64,000 bases of DNA from PALSA-612 sp046729255 (lineage in GTDB: Bacteria > Actinomycetota > Thermoleophilia > Gaiellales > Gaiellaceae). The stretch is from positions 28,554-92,553 of the forward strand of contig JBKPGF010000011.1 of assembly GCA_046729255.1 (NCBI GenBank), written 5' to 3'. Each line of letters opens with the position of its first letter. Position 1 is the stretch's first letter. A program made the position numbers and the translations under genes. Shown here one piece after another: positions 28,062 to 38,043 of this stretch. The notes beneath the pieces are model-generated. The model did no database searches and was not told where the DNA came from. It was given only the letters and a program-made list of their open reading frames with translations.

Positions 28062-28757
28062 GTGGAGGCGATCATCCTCGCCGGCGGTAAGGCCGAGCGG
28101 CTCGGAGACACGGCCGCGGGCCGGCCAAAGTCGCTCGTCCCCGTCGCAGGCAGGCCACTTGCCGCCTACCAGGTGGCGGCGCTCGCGGCGGCGGGCGTCG
28201 ATCACGTCATCCTCAGCTGCGCCGCAGGAGTGGGTGGGGAGTTCGAGCGGGAGCTGACCGGCCTCGGCGCCGACGTCACGATCGCCGAGGAGCCAGAGCC
28301 GCTCGGGCGTGGGGGAGGGCTGCGCTTCGCCGCCGCCTCTCGGCGTGAGAACGGGGACTTCTACGCGCTGAACGGCGACGAGCTGCTCGCGCTCGACCTC
28401 TCTGCCCTCCTCGACCGACACCACGAGGCCGGTGCGGCCGCGACGATCACCGTCACCCAGCCTGAGTCCTCGTTCGGCGTCGTCCAGGTCGACGGCGGCG
28501 ACATGGTGACCGGCTTCGAGGAGGCGGCCCGCGTGCCGTACTGGGTGAGCTGCGGCGTGTACGTGCTCGGCGACGAGGCCGCTGAGGCGTTGCCCGAGCG
28601 CGGCGACCACGAGACGAGCACGTTCCCGCAGCTCGCCGAGGCAGGGCGGCTCGCGGCCTATCGCTACGACGGCATCTGGATCACCGTCAATACGCCGAAG
28701 GATCTCCGCCGCGCGGAGGAGTACGTGACCGCGAACCCGGACTGGCTGGCCGCATGA
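28062..28757 (+). CDS. Sugar-1-phosphate nucleotidyltransferase
   Basis: A 231-residue NTP_transferase protein with the signature LAGGKAERLGD and RPKSLVPVAGRP at the N terminus, and a catalytic NGDEL motif near residue 105. By length and sequence it could be a hexose- or heptose-1-phosphate guanylyltransferase. GTG start eight bases after ugd. It overlaps the cupin gene by four bases; the pair resembles the two halves of a bifunctional mannose-1-phosphate guanylyltransferase / phosphomannose isomerase. Confidence 0.85.
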   Translation: MEAIILAGGKAERLGDTAAGRPKSLVPVAGRPLAAYQVAALAAAGVDHVILSCAAGVGGEFERELTGLGADVTIAEEPEPLGRGGGLRFAAASRRENGDFYALNGDELLALDLSALLDRHHEAGAAATITVTQPESSFGVVQVDGGDMVTGFEEAARVPYWVSCGVYVLGDEAAEALPERGDHETSTFPQLAEAGRLAAYRYDGIWITVNTPKDLRRAEEYVTANPDWLAA

Positions 28758-29137
28758 CCACCGGCTGCACAGTCCAGCCGCGTCGTGTCGACAAGCCCTG
28801 GGGCTGGGAGCTCATCTGGGCCCTGACCGAGCACTACTGCGGGAAGCTCCTCTTCGTGCGCGCCGGCGAGGCGCTCTCGCTCCAGTACCACGAGCAGAAG
28901 GACGAATCGTGGTACGTGCAGGAGGGTCGCGCAGAGCTCGAGCTGTCGGCGGTGGGCGACGCCGAGCGCGAGATCGTCGAGATCGGACCGGGCGACTGCT
29001 TCCGCTTCGAGCCGCTCACCGTTCATCGGTTGCGTGCGATCGAAGACACCCTCGTGATCGAGGTGTCGACGCCCGACATCGACGACGTCGTGCGTCTCGA
29101 GGACGCCTACGGCCGAGAGGGCACCTCCCAACCTTGA
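28754..29137 (+). CDS. Cupin, type II phosphomannose-isomerase-like
   Basis: A 127-residue single cupin. Opening motif KPWGWELIWALTEHYCGK and metal-ligand motif LQYHEQKDESWYV resemble the C-terminal isomerase domain of ManC/AlgA; a second histidine is in LTVHRLRA. It probably isomerises or binds a sugar phosphate and works with the nucleotidyltransferase it overlaps. A binding-only role cannot be excluded. Confidence 0.82.
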   Translation: MTTGCTVQPRRVDKPWGWELIWALTEHYCGKLLFVRAGEALSLQYHEQKDESWYVQEGRAELELSAVGDAEREIVEIGPGDCFRFEPLTVHRLRAIEDTLVIEVSTPDIDDVVRLEDAYGREGTSQP

Positions 29138-29161
29138 CGCAACTGTGTTAAGGTTCTCCGC

Positions 29162-29485
29162 GTGGAGCGACTGCCGATCGGTGAGGCTGCCCGCCGCACG
29201 GGTTGGTCTCCTCGCATGCTCCGCTACCTCGAGCAGGCGGGGCTCGTCGAGCCTCCGAGGTCGGCGAGCGGCTACCGCAGCTACGGGCTGACCGAGCTGA
29301 ACCGGCTGCGCTCGCTCCGCGAGCTCCTCGTCCGCTTCGGCGTCGAGATCGGCGACGTGGCGTTCGCCGCCAGGCTGCGGGGGGATGCCGCCCTGCGGGC
29401 GGCCGTCGACGGCTGGCTCGCCGGCATGGAGCTCGAAGCTCTCGAATGGGAACAGCGCAAGCACGAGCGGCTACTGGCCGCATAG
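29162..29485 (+). CDS. MerR-family transcriptional regulator
   Basis: A 107-residue regulator with the MerR winged helix at the N terminus (PIGEAARRTGWSPRMLRYLE) and a short C-terminal helix with no cysteine for metal binding. GTG start; TAAGGT lies seven bases before it, suggesting a leaderless message. It is 21 bases upstream of ahcY and co-directional, so it probably controls ahcY and the following methyl-cycle genes, perhaps in response to a metabolite. Confidence 0.87.
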   Translation: MERLPIGEAARRTGWSPRMLRYLEQAGLVEPPRSASGYRSYGLTELNRLRSLRELLVRFGVEIGDVAFAARLRGDAALRAAVDGWLAGMELEALEWEQRKHERLLAA

Positions 29486-29506
29486 CGAACGACTGGAGAG
29501 GGAACA

Positions 29507-30775
29507 TTGGCTGCTACGAAGCGATATGACGTAAAGGATCTGGGCCTCGCCCCCGAGGGCAAGAGGCGGATCGAGTGGGCCGACCGGCAGATGCCCGTGC
29601 TGGGGGCAATCCGCGACCGCTTCCAGCGCGAGAAGCCGCTCGCCGGCTACCGCGTCTCGGCATGCCTCCACGTGACGACCGAGACCGCGAATCTCATGCG
29701 CACCCTCACGGCGGGCGGTGCCGACGTCGTGCTCTGCGCCTCCAACCCGCTGTCGACGCAGGACGACACCGCCGCGGCGCTCGTGGAGGAATACGACGTC
29801 TCGGTCTTCGCGATCAAGGGCGAGGACAACGACACGTACTACTCACACATCGACGCGGCCGTCGACCACAAGCCGCATCTGACGATGGACGACGGCGCCG
29901 ACGTGATCGGCGTCCTCCACTCCGCGCGGCGCGAGCAGCTCGGCGAGATCATCGCCGGCACGGAGGAGACGACGACCGGCGTCATCCGTCTAAAAGCGCT
30001 CGAGGCGGACGGCAAGCTCGGCTTCCCGATCATTGCCGTCAATGACGCGAAGACGAAGCACCTCTTCGACAACCGCTACGGCACGGGGCAGTCGACGATC
30101 GACGGGATCGTCCGCGCGACGAACATCCTGCTCGCCGGGCGGCGGTTCGTCGTCGCCGGCTACGGCTGGGTCGGCCGCGGTGTCGCCATGCGCGCTCGCG
30201 GCATGGGGGCGCACGTCATCGTCACCGAGGTCGAACCCGTCTGCGCGCTCGAGGCGGCCATGGACGGCTACGAGGTGCTCACGATGTCGCAGGCCGCTCG
30301 GGTCGGCGACATCTTCTGCACGGCCACCGGCGACAAGAACGTCATCTCCGCCGACCACCTGGCGAACATGAAGGACGGCGCCATCCTCGCCAACACCGGC
30401 CACTTCAACGTCGAGATCGAGATCCCGGCGCTGCGCGGGCTCGCCGCAGAGGTGCGCGCTGCTCGCGAGTTCGTCGAGGAGTTCCTGCTTGAGGACGGTC
30501 GCAGGATCTACCTCATCGCCGACGGGCGGCTCGTAAACCTCGCCGCGGCGGAGGGGCACCCCGCGTCTGTCATGGACATGTCGTTCGCGAACCAGGCGCT
30601 CGCGGCCGAGTACGCCGTCGAGAACGCGGCCCGGCTCGAGCGGCGTGTCTACCCGGTGCCGGAGGAGATCGACGCGGAGATCGCCCGTTTGAAGCTCGCG
30701 TCGATGGGCATCGAGATCGACACGCTGACCGAGGAGCAGGAGCGCTACCTCGCCTCGTGGGACGAGGGCACATAG
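29507..30775 (+). CDS. ahcY: Adenosylhomocysteinase
   Basis: A 422-residue NAD-dependent enzyme that splits S-adenosylhomocysteine into adenosine and homocysteine. Substrate motif SACLHVTTETANLMRTL near residue 50 and NAD motif AGYGWVGRGVA near residue 215 are clear. At 422 residues it is the shorter form lacking the insert of the longer bacterial enzymes. Start is TTG at 29507 behind GGAGAGGG. The homocysteine it releases feeds MetH. It overlaps the next gene by 19 bases. Confidence 0.95.
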   Translation: MAATKRYDVKDLGLAPEGKRRIEWADRQMPVLGAIRDRFQREKPLAGYRVSACLHVTTETANLMRTLTAGGADVVLCASNPLSTQDDTAAALVEEYDVSVFAIKGEDNDTYYSHIDAAVDHKPHLTMDDGADVIGVLHSARREQLGEIIAGTEETTTGVIRLKALEADGKLGFPIIAVNDAKTKHLFDNRYGTGQSTIDGIVRATNILLAGRRFVVAGYGWVGRGVAMRARGMGAHVIVTEVEPVCALEAAMDGYEVLTMSQAARVGDIFCTATGDKNVISADHLANMKDGAILANTGHFNVEIEIPALRGLAAEVRAAREFVEEFLLEDGRRIYLIADGRLVNLAAAEGHPASVMDMSFANQALAAEYAVENAARLERRVYPVPEEIDAEIARLKLASMGIEIDTLTEEQERYLASWDEGT

Positions 30776-31572
30776 GGGCTGATCCCGTCGTCGGGCTGCT
30801 GCACCCGGGGGAGATGGGTGCTGCGCTCGCGATGCAGCTGACAACCAAGCGGCGCACTGTCCTCTGGGCCTCGGCTGACCGTGGAGAGGACACCGCCCGG
30901 CGTGCCGAGGACGCCGGCCTACAAGAGGTCGAAAGCGTCGAGGAGCTAACGAGGTCGAGCGACCTCATCTTGAGCGTGTGCCCTCCGCACGCGGCTCTGG
31001 CAGTCGCGAGGTCTGTGTCGAGCTTCACGGGCATCTTCGTCGATGCGAACGCCGTCTCGCCGATGACGGCTCGCGAGATCGCGAAGGTGATCGAGGAGGG
31101 CGGCGGCCGGCTCGTGGACGGAGGCATCGTCGGGCCGCCGCCACGAGACGCCATCGCCACCCGGCTGTACCTGTCAGGGCTCGATGCGCCCCAGGTCGCC
31201 GACCTGTTCGACGACACACTCGTCCAGGCCCGCGTCGTCTCCGACGAGGCGGGGTCGGCCTCGGCCGTTAAGATGGCGTACGCGGCGTGGACGAAGGGTG
31301 CGGCGGCGCTCCTCCTAGCAATTCGCGCAGTCGCCCGCGAGGAGGGCGTCGAGGAGCCGCTCCTCGCCGAGTGGCGCGAGTCGATCCCCGACCTGCCGGA
31401 ACGGTCGGTGCGCGCGGCGCGCGCCGCCGACACCAAGGGGTGGCGCTGGGTGGGGGAGATGGAGGAGATCGCCCGAACGTTCGAGGCCGCCGGCCTGCCC
31501 GGCGGATTCCACGAAGCGGCGGCCGAGATCTATCGCCGTACGCCCGAGCTCACGGAGGAGCTCGGGCGGTGA
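30757..31572 (+). CDS. 6-phosphogluconate-dehydrogenase-like oxidoreductase
   Basis: A 271-residue protein: N-terminal NAD(P) fold with GLLHPGEMGAALA (about 13-25) and a C-terminal helical domain of the DUF1932 type (AAWTKGAAALLLAIRAVARE). Belongs to the beta-hydroxyacid / 6-phosphogluconate dehydrogenase superfamily; the substrate cannot be told from sequence. GTG start inside the end of ahcY, and its stop overlaps the mtnA start by four bases, so it is embedded in the methyl-cycle operon. Confidence 0.8.
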   Translation: MGRGHIGADPVVGLLHPGEMGAALAMQLTTKRRTVLWASADRGEDTARRAEDAGLQEVESVEELTRSSDLILSVCPPHAALAVARSVSSFTGIFVDANAVSPMTAREIAKVIEEGGGRLVDGGIVGPPPRDAIATRLYLSGLDAPQVADLFDDTLVQARVVSDEAGSASAVKMAYAAWTKGAAALLLAIRAVAREEGVEEPLLAEWRESIPDLPERSVRAARAADTKGWRWVGEMEEIARTFEAAGLPGGFHEAAAEIYRRTPELTEELGR

Positions 31573-32501
31573 CCGAGCTCGAGCCGGAGGCCATCGTCCG
31601 CCTGGAGGACGGTGCCGTCGTCCTCCTCGACCAGCGACGACTGCCGGACGAGGAGGTCGAGCTCGAGTGCTGCAACGCCGCCGAGGTGGCGGAAGCTATA
31701 CGGGGGCTCGCCATCCGCGGCGCGCCGGCGATCGGGGTCGCCGCTGCGTACGGCTACGCACTGGCGGCGGAGCTGGGCCACGACCTCGACGAGGCGGATC
31801 ATGTCTTACGTTCATCGCGGCCGACGGCCGTCAACCTCGCCTGGGCTCTCGACCGGATGCTGGATGATCCGACGCCCGACCGGGCACGGGAGATCCACGC
31901 CGAAGAGGTCGCGCGCTGCCGGCGCATGGCCGAGCACGCGCTCGAGCTATTCGGGCCGGGCACGCGCGCGCTGACGCATTGCAACACCGGAGGTCTGGCG
32001 ACGGGGGGCTATGGCACCGCCCTCGGTGCGATCCGACTCGCCTGGGAGCGAGGGCTCGTTGAGCACGTGTGGGCCACGGAGACTCGTCCGCTGCTGCAAG
32101 GCTCGCGCCTCACGGCCTGGGAGCTCGACCGTCTCGGCATTCCGTTCTCGGTCGTCGTCGACAGCGCTTCCGGATCGCTGATCGCACGCGGGCTCGTCGA
32201 CGTCGTGCTGACCGGCGCCGACCGCATCGCGGCGAACGGCGACACGGCCAACAAGATCGGCACGTACGGTCTGGCCGTGCTCGCGCAACGTCATGACGTG
32301 CCGTTCGTGGTCGTCGCGCCGACGTCGACGATCGACCACGAGGCCGCGGACGGCGACGCCATTCCGATCGAGGAGCGTGCCGCCGCCGAGGTCAGCGGCC
32401 GCTATCCCGCGACGAACCCTGCCTTCGATGTCACGCCGGCCGCGCTGATTGCCGCGATCGTGACCGAGGACGGCGTGAGGCGAGGCGCCCTCGTCGGATG
32501 A
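31569..32501 (+). CDS. mtnA: Methylthioribose-1-phosphate isomerase
   Basis: A 310-residue enzyme of the methionine salvage pathway that converts methylthioribose-1-phosphate to the ribulose form. Substrate motif IRGAPAIGVAAAYG near residue 52, catalytic cysteine in THCNTGGLATGG and catalytic aspartate in GADRIAANGDTANK are all present. Some family members act on deoxyribose-phosphate-like compounds from other radical-SAM by-products. GTG start at 31569 within the stop of the upstream gene; it overlaps the next gene by four bases. Confidence 0.93.
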   Translation: MTELEPEAIVRLEDGAVVLLDQRRLPDEEVELECCNAAEVAEAIRGLAIRGAPAIGVAAAYGYALAAELGHDLDEADHVLRSSRPTAVNLAWALDRMLDDPTPDRAREIHAEEVARCRRMAEHALELFGPGTRALTHCNTGGLATGGYGTALGAIRLAWERGLVEHVWATETRPLLQGSRLTAWELDRLGIPFSVVVDSASGSLIARGLVDVVLTGADRIAANGDTANKIGTYGLAVLAQRHDVPFVVVAPTSTIDHEAADGDAIPIEERAAAEVSGRYPATNPAFDVTPAALIAAIVTEDGVRRGALVG

Positions 32502-33226
32502 AGCTCCTGGTGCTCGCCGCCGGGTACGCGACGAGGCTGTACCCGCTCACGCGCGACCGCCCGAAGGCGCTGCTGCCCGTCGGCGGCAAGCCGATGGCAG
32601 ACCGCGTGCTCGACGCCCTGGCGCCGGTCGGGTTCGACGGAAGGTACGTCGTCACGAATGCGAAGTTCGCCCCGCACTTCCGCGAGTGGGCCGAGGGTAA
32701 GGACGTGACCGTCGTCGACGACGGGACGACCAGCGACGACGACCGGCTGGGAGCGATCGGCGACATAGGCTTCGTCGTCGACCGTGAGGGCATCGACGAT
32801 GACCTCGTCGTGGTGGCGGGAGACAATCTGTTCTCGGAGACGCTCGAGGACTTCGGCCGGCTCGCGCGCGAGCAGGGAACCGCGCTGCTCGCCGTCCATG
32901 ACGTGGGAGACCTCGAGCTGATCCGCGGCCGCTACAACTCGATCGAGGTCGACGCGCACGGTCGCATCACGTACTTCGAGGAGAAGCCGAACGAGCCGCG
33001 CTCGACGCTCTCCGGCATCGCGCTCTACTTCTACCCGCGCGACACGCTGCGGCTCATCCGCGAGTACCTCGGCACCGGGAACAACCCGGACCAGCCGGGC
33101 CGGCTCGTGCAGTGGCTGTACCCGCGGGTGGACGTCTACACATGGCCGGTTCCGGGCGACTGGTACGACATCGGCTCGCGCGAGCAGCTCGAGGAGGCAG
33201 ACCGGATCTTTTCGGCGCGAAGCTGA
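32498..33226 (+). CDS. Sugar nucleotidyltransferase (RmlA/GalU-like)
   Basis: A 242-residue NTP_transferase with LAAGYATRLYPLT and RPKALLPVGGKP at the N terminus and a VAGDNLFSE metal site near residue 107. It lacks the left-handed helix domain of GlmU-type enzymes. Likely activates a hexose-1-phosphate for envelope glycan synthesis. It is coupled to mtnA by a 4-base overlap although the pathways are unrelated. Confidence 0.85.
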   Translation: MKLLVLAAGYATRLYPLTRDRPKALLPVGGKPMADRVLDALAPVGFDGRYVVTNAKFAPHFREWAEGKDVTVVDDGTTSDDDRLGAIGDIGFVVDREGIDDDLVVVAGDNLFSETLEDFGRLAREQGTALLAVHDVGDLELIRGRYNSIEVDAHGRITYFEEKPNEPRSTLSGIALYFYPRDTLRLIREYLGTGNNPDQPGRLVQWLYPRVDVYTWPVPGDWYDIGSREQLEEADRIFSARS

Positions 33227-33251
33227 CGCAGAGACGTGGCACGACCGGGCC

Positions 33252-33257
33252 TACGGT
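33252..33257 (+). promoter_or_regulatory. Leaderless -10 box of comF (TACGGT)
   Basis: TACGGT lies exactly six bases before the GTG at 33264. Confidence 0.5.
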
Positions 33258-33263
33258 GGCCGG

Positions 33264-33919
33264 GTGCTCGATCTCCTCTTTCCACGGCGCTGCATCGTTT
33301 GTCGTAGCCCGGGATCCGAGCTCTGCACAGACTGCCTCGATGATCTGCGCCGTATCCCGCTGCCGCTCTGCGAGCGCTGCGGCGCGCCCACTGCCTGGCC
33401 GGTGCGACGGTGCGGCGAATGCGCGGGGCGGAGGCTGTCCTTCGCCTCGGCGCGAGCGGCGATCGTCTACGAAAAGACCGCGCGTGCCTTCGTACGCAGC
33501 TGGAAGGAGCGCGGGCTGCGCGGCCTCACGTCCATCGCTGCCGATCTGGTAGTCCAGACGATCGCCCGCCCCGACGGCGGTGCGCTCTGCGCGGTGCCAC
33601 CCGATCCCGACCGTGTGCTCACGCGTGGCGAGCACCCCGCGACGGCGCTCACCCGGGCGCTCGGCGAGCGCTGGAGCCTGTCCGTCGTCGCGCCCATCGC
33701 TCGTTCGGGGACGCGCCGACGTCAAGCCGGCCTCCCGCTCGCCGCTCGTCGCGGCAACGCCCGCGGGCGTTCGTCGCCGCAGGTACCGCGCCCGCGAGCG
33801 TCTGTCTCGTCGACGACGTGTACACGACTGGCGCCACCGTGAACGCAGCGGCGGCGGCGCTGCGTAAGGCAGGTGCGCGCCGCGTCGACGTCGTGAGCCT
33901 AGCGCGGGCCGTGCGGTGA
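33264..33919 (+). pseudogene. comF: ComF-like phosphoribosyltransferase with a -1 frameshift
   Basis: The first frame (33264 to about 33760) encodes a zinc-finger start (CIVCRSPGSELCTDC, then CERC and CGEC) and the RRRQAGLPLAARRGN segment of ComF. The rest of the family, including the PRPP-binding motif VCLVDDVYTTGATV, is in another frame that ends at 33919. The 656 bases need one added base to make 218 codons. The break is at the 14-base perfect palindrome 33757-33770, so a missing base from sequencing is as likely as a real mutation. ComF takes part in DNA uptake in other bacteria. Confidence 0.8.
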
Positions 33920-33925
33920 ACTCGG

Positions 33926-34083
33926 TTCAGAGCGATTCTTCGTCGCCGGAATGGGCTGGGCGGCGCGAGGCAAGGACGCAGGGAGCGCGCGTACCGCAGC
34001 GGGCGAAGCGTACGTGCGTGACCGAGGACGCAGCCTCGCGAGCGCTCCAGCACTTCTCCGGCGGCTCAACGCTTCGCTCTGAA
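33926..34083. repeat. Nested inverted repeats upstream of hpf
   Basis: Four pairs of arms nest in order: TTCAGAGCGA / TCGCTCTGAA (33926-33935, 34074-34083), CGCCGGA / TCCGGCG, CGCGAGGC / GCCTCGCG (33964-33971, 34033-34040) and GCGCGTAC / GTACGTGC (33987-33994, 34010-34017). It fills the gap between comF and hpf and codes for nothing I can defend. It could be a mobile palindromic repeat or a structured RNA. Confidence 0.6.
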
Positions 34084-34126
34084 TCGTGTTCGATACATTC
34101 ATCTGGAGCGAGCAAGGAGGGACGCC

Positions 34127-34465
34127 ATGCAGCTCCAGGTGAAGGGCAAGAATCTCCACCTCACCCCCGACCTCGTCAGCTACGCGGAGCGGAAGATCGG
34201 CAAGCTCCAGAAGCTCCTCGCCGACCCCACTCCCGTCGTCGTAGAGCTGGCCGTCGAGCGCAACCCGTCCATCTCCCGGAATCAGATCGCAGAGGCGACG
34301 ATCTGGACGAAAGGCCCCGTCCTTCGTGCCCGCGAGGCGTCGACCGACATGAAGGCTTCCATCGACGAGCTCGCGGACAAGCTCGAGCGACAGGTCGAGC
34401 GCTACCGCGACAAGCGGACCGTCGAGCGCCGCCGCGAGGCTTCGCGCTCGAAGGGCACGGACTAG
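34127..34465 (+). CDS. hpf: Ribosome hibernation promoting factor, short form
   Basis: A 112-residue HPF/RaiA protein that binds the 30S subunit and quiets ribosomes in stationary phase. The beta-alpha-beta-beta-beta-alpha core starts MQLQVKGKNLHLTPDLVSYA. It lacks the C-terminal dimerisation domain of long HPF found in most actinobacteria. Ribosome site AAGGAGGG precedes the ATG, and TACATT at 34093 is a likely -10 box. Confidence 0.9.
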   Translation: MQLQVKGKNLHLTPDLVSYAERKIGKLQKLLADPTPVVVELAVERNPSISRNQIAEATIWTKGPVLRAREASTDMKASIDELADKLERQVERYRDKRTVERRREASRSKGTD

Positions 34466-34541
34466 CCTGCCCGTCGATCCTGAGCAAGGCTGGCTCCCCC
34501 CCGGCATCACGGGGCTATCCCGGCAGCGCGAGTGGGATGCA

Positions 34542-34958
34542 GTGGCAACGGCCGACGCGCCGGGCAGGCCCGGCGATCAGGTGGAGTTCGTCGCGCTCGC
34601 GGACGGCCGGCTAGTCCTCGAGGAAGGCCACGCCGCCGACATCGAGGCGCTCGCTGCCGCGCTCGCGGGCTCGCTGACGGCTCCCTTCCGGGCGATGGCC
34701 GTCCGGCGGGACGATGTCTGGGCTGTCGGTGGCTCCTCGATCGAGGTGGTACAGCTCGCGCCGGATCCCCAAGGAGACGACCTCGAGCTGACCTGGGACG
34801 GCGAGACGCTCGCGCTGGCCGCGGACGGCATCCCCGTCGACGTCGAGCGCGCCGCGGCGCTCGAGCAGCTCGCTGCAGAGCGCCAGCGTGGCCCGTACGT
34901 CGCGCGGGCGCGCCGGCTCGAGGGTGACCTCTTCGAAGTCTCCGTCCTCCCGCTCTAG
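34542..34958 (+). CDS. Conserved-looking protein of unknown function
   Basis: A 138-residue protein from the GTG at 34542, with acidic and hydrophobic alternation suggesting a soluble alpha/beta fold and no known motif. The frame is open and protein-like back to 34467 (PVDPEQGWLPPGITG), just after the hpf stop, without an ATG, GTG or TTG start, so the true start is uncertain and a rare start codon is possible. It lies between hpf and secA and may be co-transcribed with hpf. Confidence 0.6.
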   Translation: MATADAPGRPGDQVEFVALADGRLVLEEGHAADIEALAAALAGSLTAPFRAMAVRRDDVWAVGGSSIEVVQLAPDPQGDDLELTWDGETLALAADGIPVDVERAAALEQLAAERQRGPYVARARRLEGDLFEVSVLPL

Positions 34959-34976
34959 GCGGCGCGGCTCTGCCGG

Positions 34977-34982
34977 TACCCT
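34977..34982 (+). promoter_or_regulatory. Leaderless -10 box of secA (TACCCT)
   Basis: TACCCT is exactly six bases before the secA GTG. Confidence 0.55.
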
Positions 34983-34988
34983 AGTTCC

Positions 34989-37769
<2,781 letters not shown>

Positions 37770-37784
37770 AAGCGCCTCCCTCCC

Positions 37785-37820
37785 TCGGAAATCCGACGCG
37801 TGAGCGAACCGGATTTCCGA
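37785..37820 (+). repeat. Family III hairpin after secA
   Basis: Perfect 10-base-pair stem (TCGGAAATCC with GGATTTCCGA) around a 16-base loop GACGCGTGAGCGAACC. The loop matches that of the hairpin at 10951 (shared ACGCGT, AGCGA and GG) while the stem differs. It lies between the two copies of the secA end and may act as the terminator. Confidence 0.65.
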
Positions 37821-37826
37821 CGGCTG

Positions 37827-37847
37827 AAGAAGTGCCACGGCGCCTGA
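37827..37847 (+). repeat. Second copy of the secA 3' end (KKCHGA and stop)
   Basis: Seven codons here encode the same residues as 37749-37769, with changes only in third positions and in the stop (TGT/TGC, CAT/CAC, GGA/GGC, GCG/GCC, TAG/TGA). The second copy uses the GC-ending codons preferred in this genome. The family I repeat begins on the next base. Confidence 0.7.
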
Positions 37848-38017
37848 CGAGCCTGGCCGGCCGCGGCTGTCGGGCGGCGAAGCCGCCCTTGGCCACGGCC
37901 TAGCGCCGCTCGCGGCACGGTGCTTTGGCCTCGCCGCGAGTCCGTATGTCCGGATACTGTCCTCGCGGCTTGGCCCTCGCCTCCTTGGCGAGCGACGCTC
38001 CAGACGCGCCAGGCGGC
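37848..38017 (+). repeat. Family I repeat, copy 1 (170 bp)
   Basis: Starts directly after the duplicated secA stop. Ends are imperfect inverted repeats (CGAGCCTGGC and GCCAGGCGGC). The 90-base core at 37906-37995 matches 55074-55162 at about 85% by eye, with one 1-base gap in a hairpin loop and a compensated change in a GTAT/ATAC versus GTAC/GTAC stem. Inner hairpins include CTCGCGGC / GCCGCGAG and CGCC-TCCTT-GGCG. No coding capacity. Confidence 0.75.
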
Positions 38018-38031
38018 GCTGCCGCGCGGGC

Positions 38032-38037
38032 TACCAT
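38032..38037 (+). promoter_or_regulatory. Leaderless -10 box of prfB (TACCAT)
   Basis: TACCAT is exactly six bases before the prfB GTG at 38044, 15 bases after the family I repeat ends. Confidence 0.55.
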
Positions 38038-38043
38038 TGGCGC

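Noticed and set aside
29134..29139. TTGACG as the -35 box of the MerR gene
   Set aside because: It is only nine bases from the TAAGGT box, too close for a sigma-70 promoter. It may be chance.
29138..29506. S-adenosylhomocysteine or SAM riboswitch before ahcY
   Set aside because: The gap before the MerR gene is 24 bases and the gap before ahcY 21 bases; neither can hold one. Control by the MerR protein is likelier.
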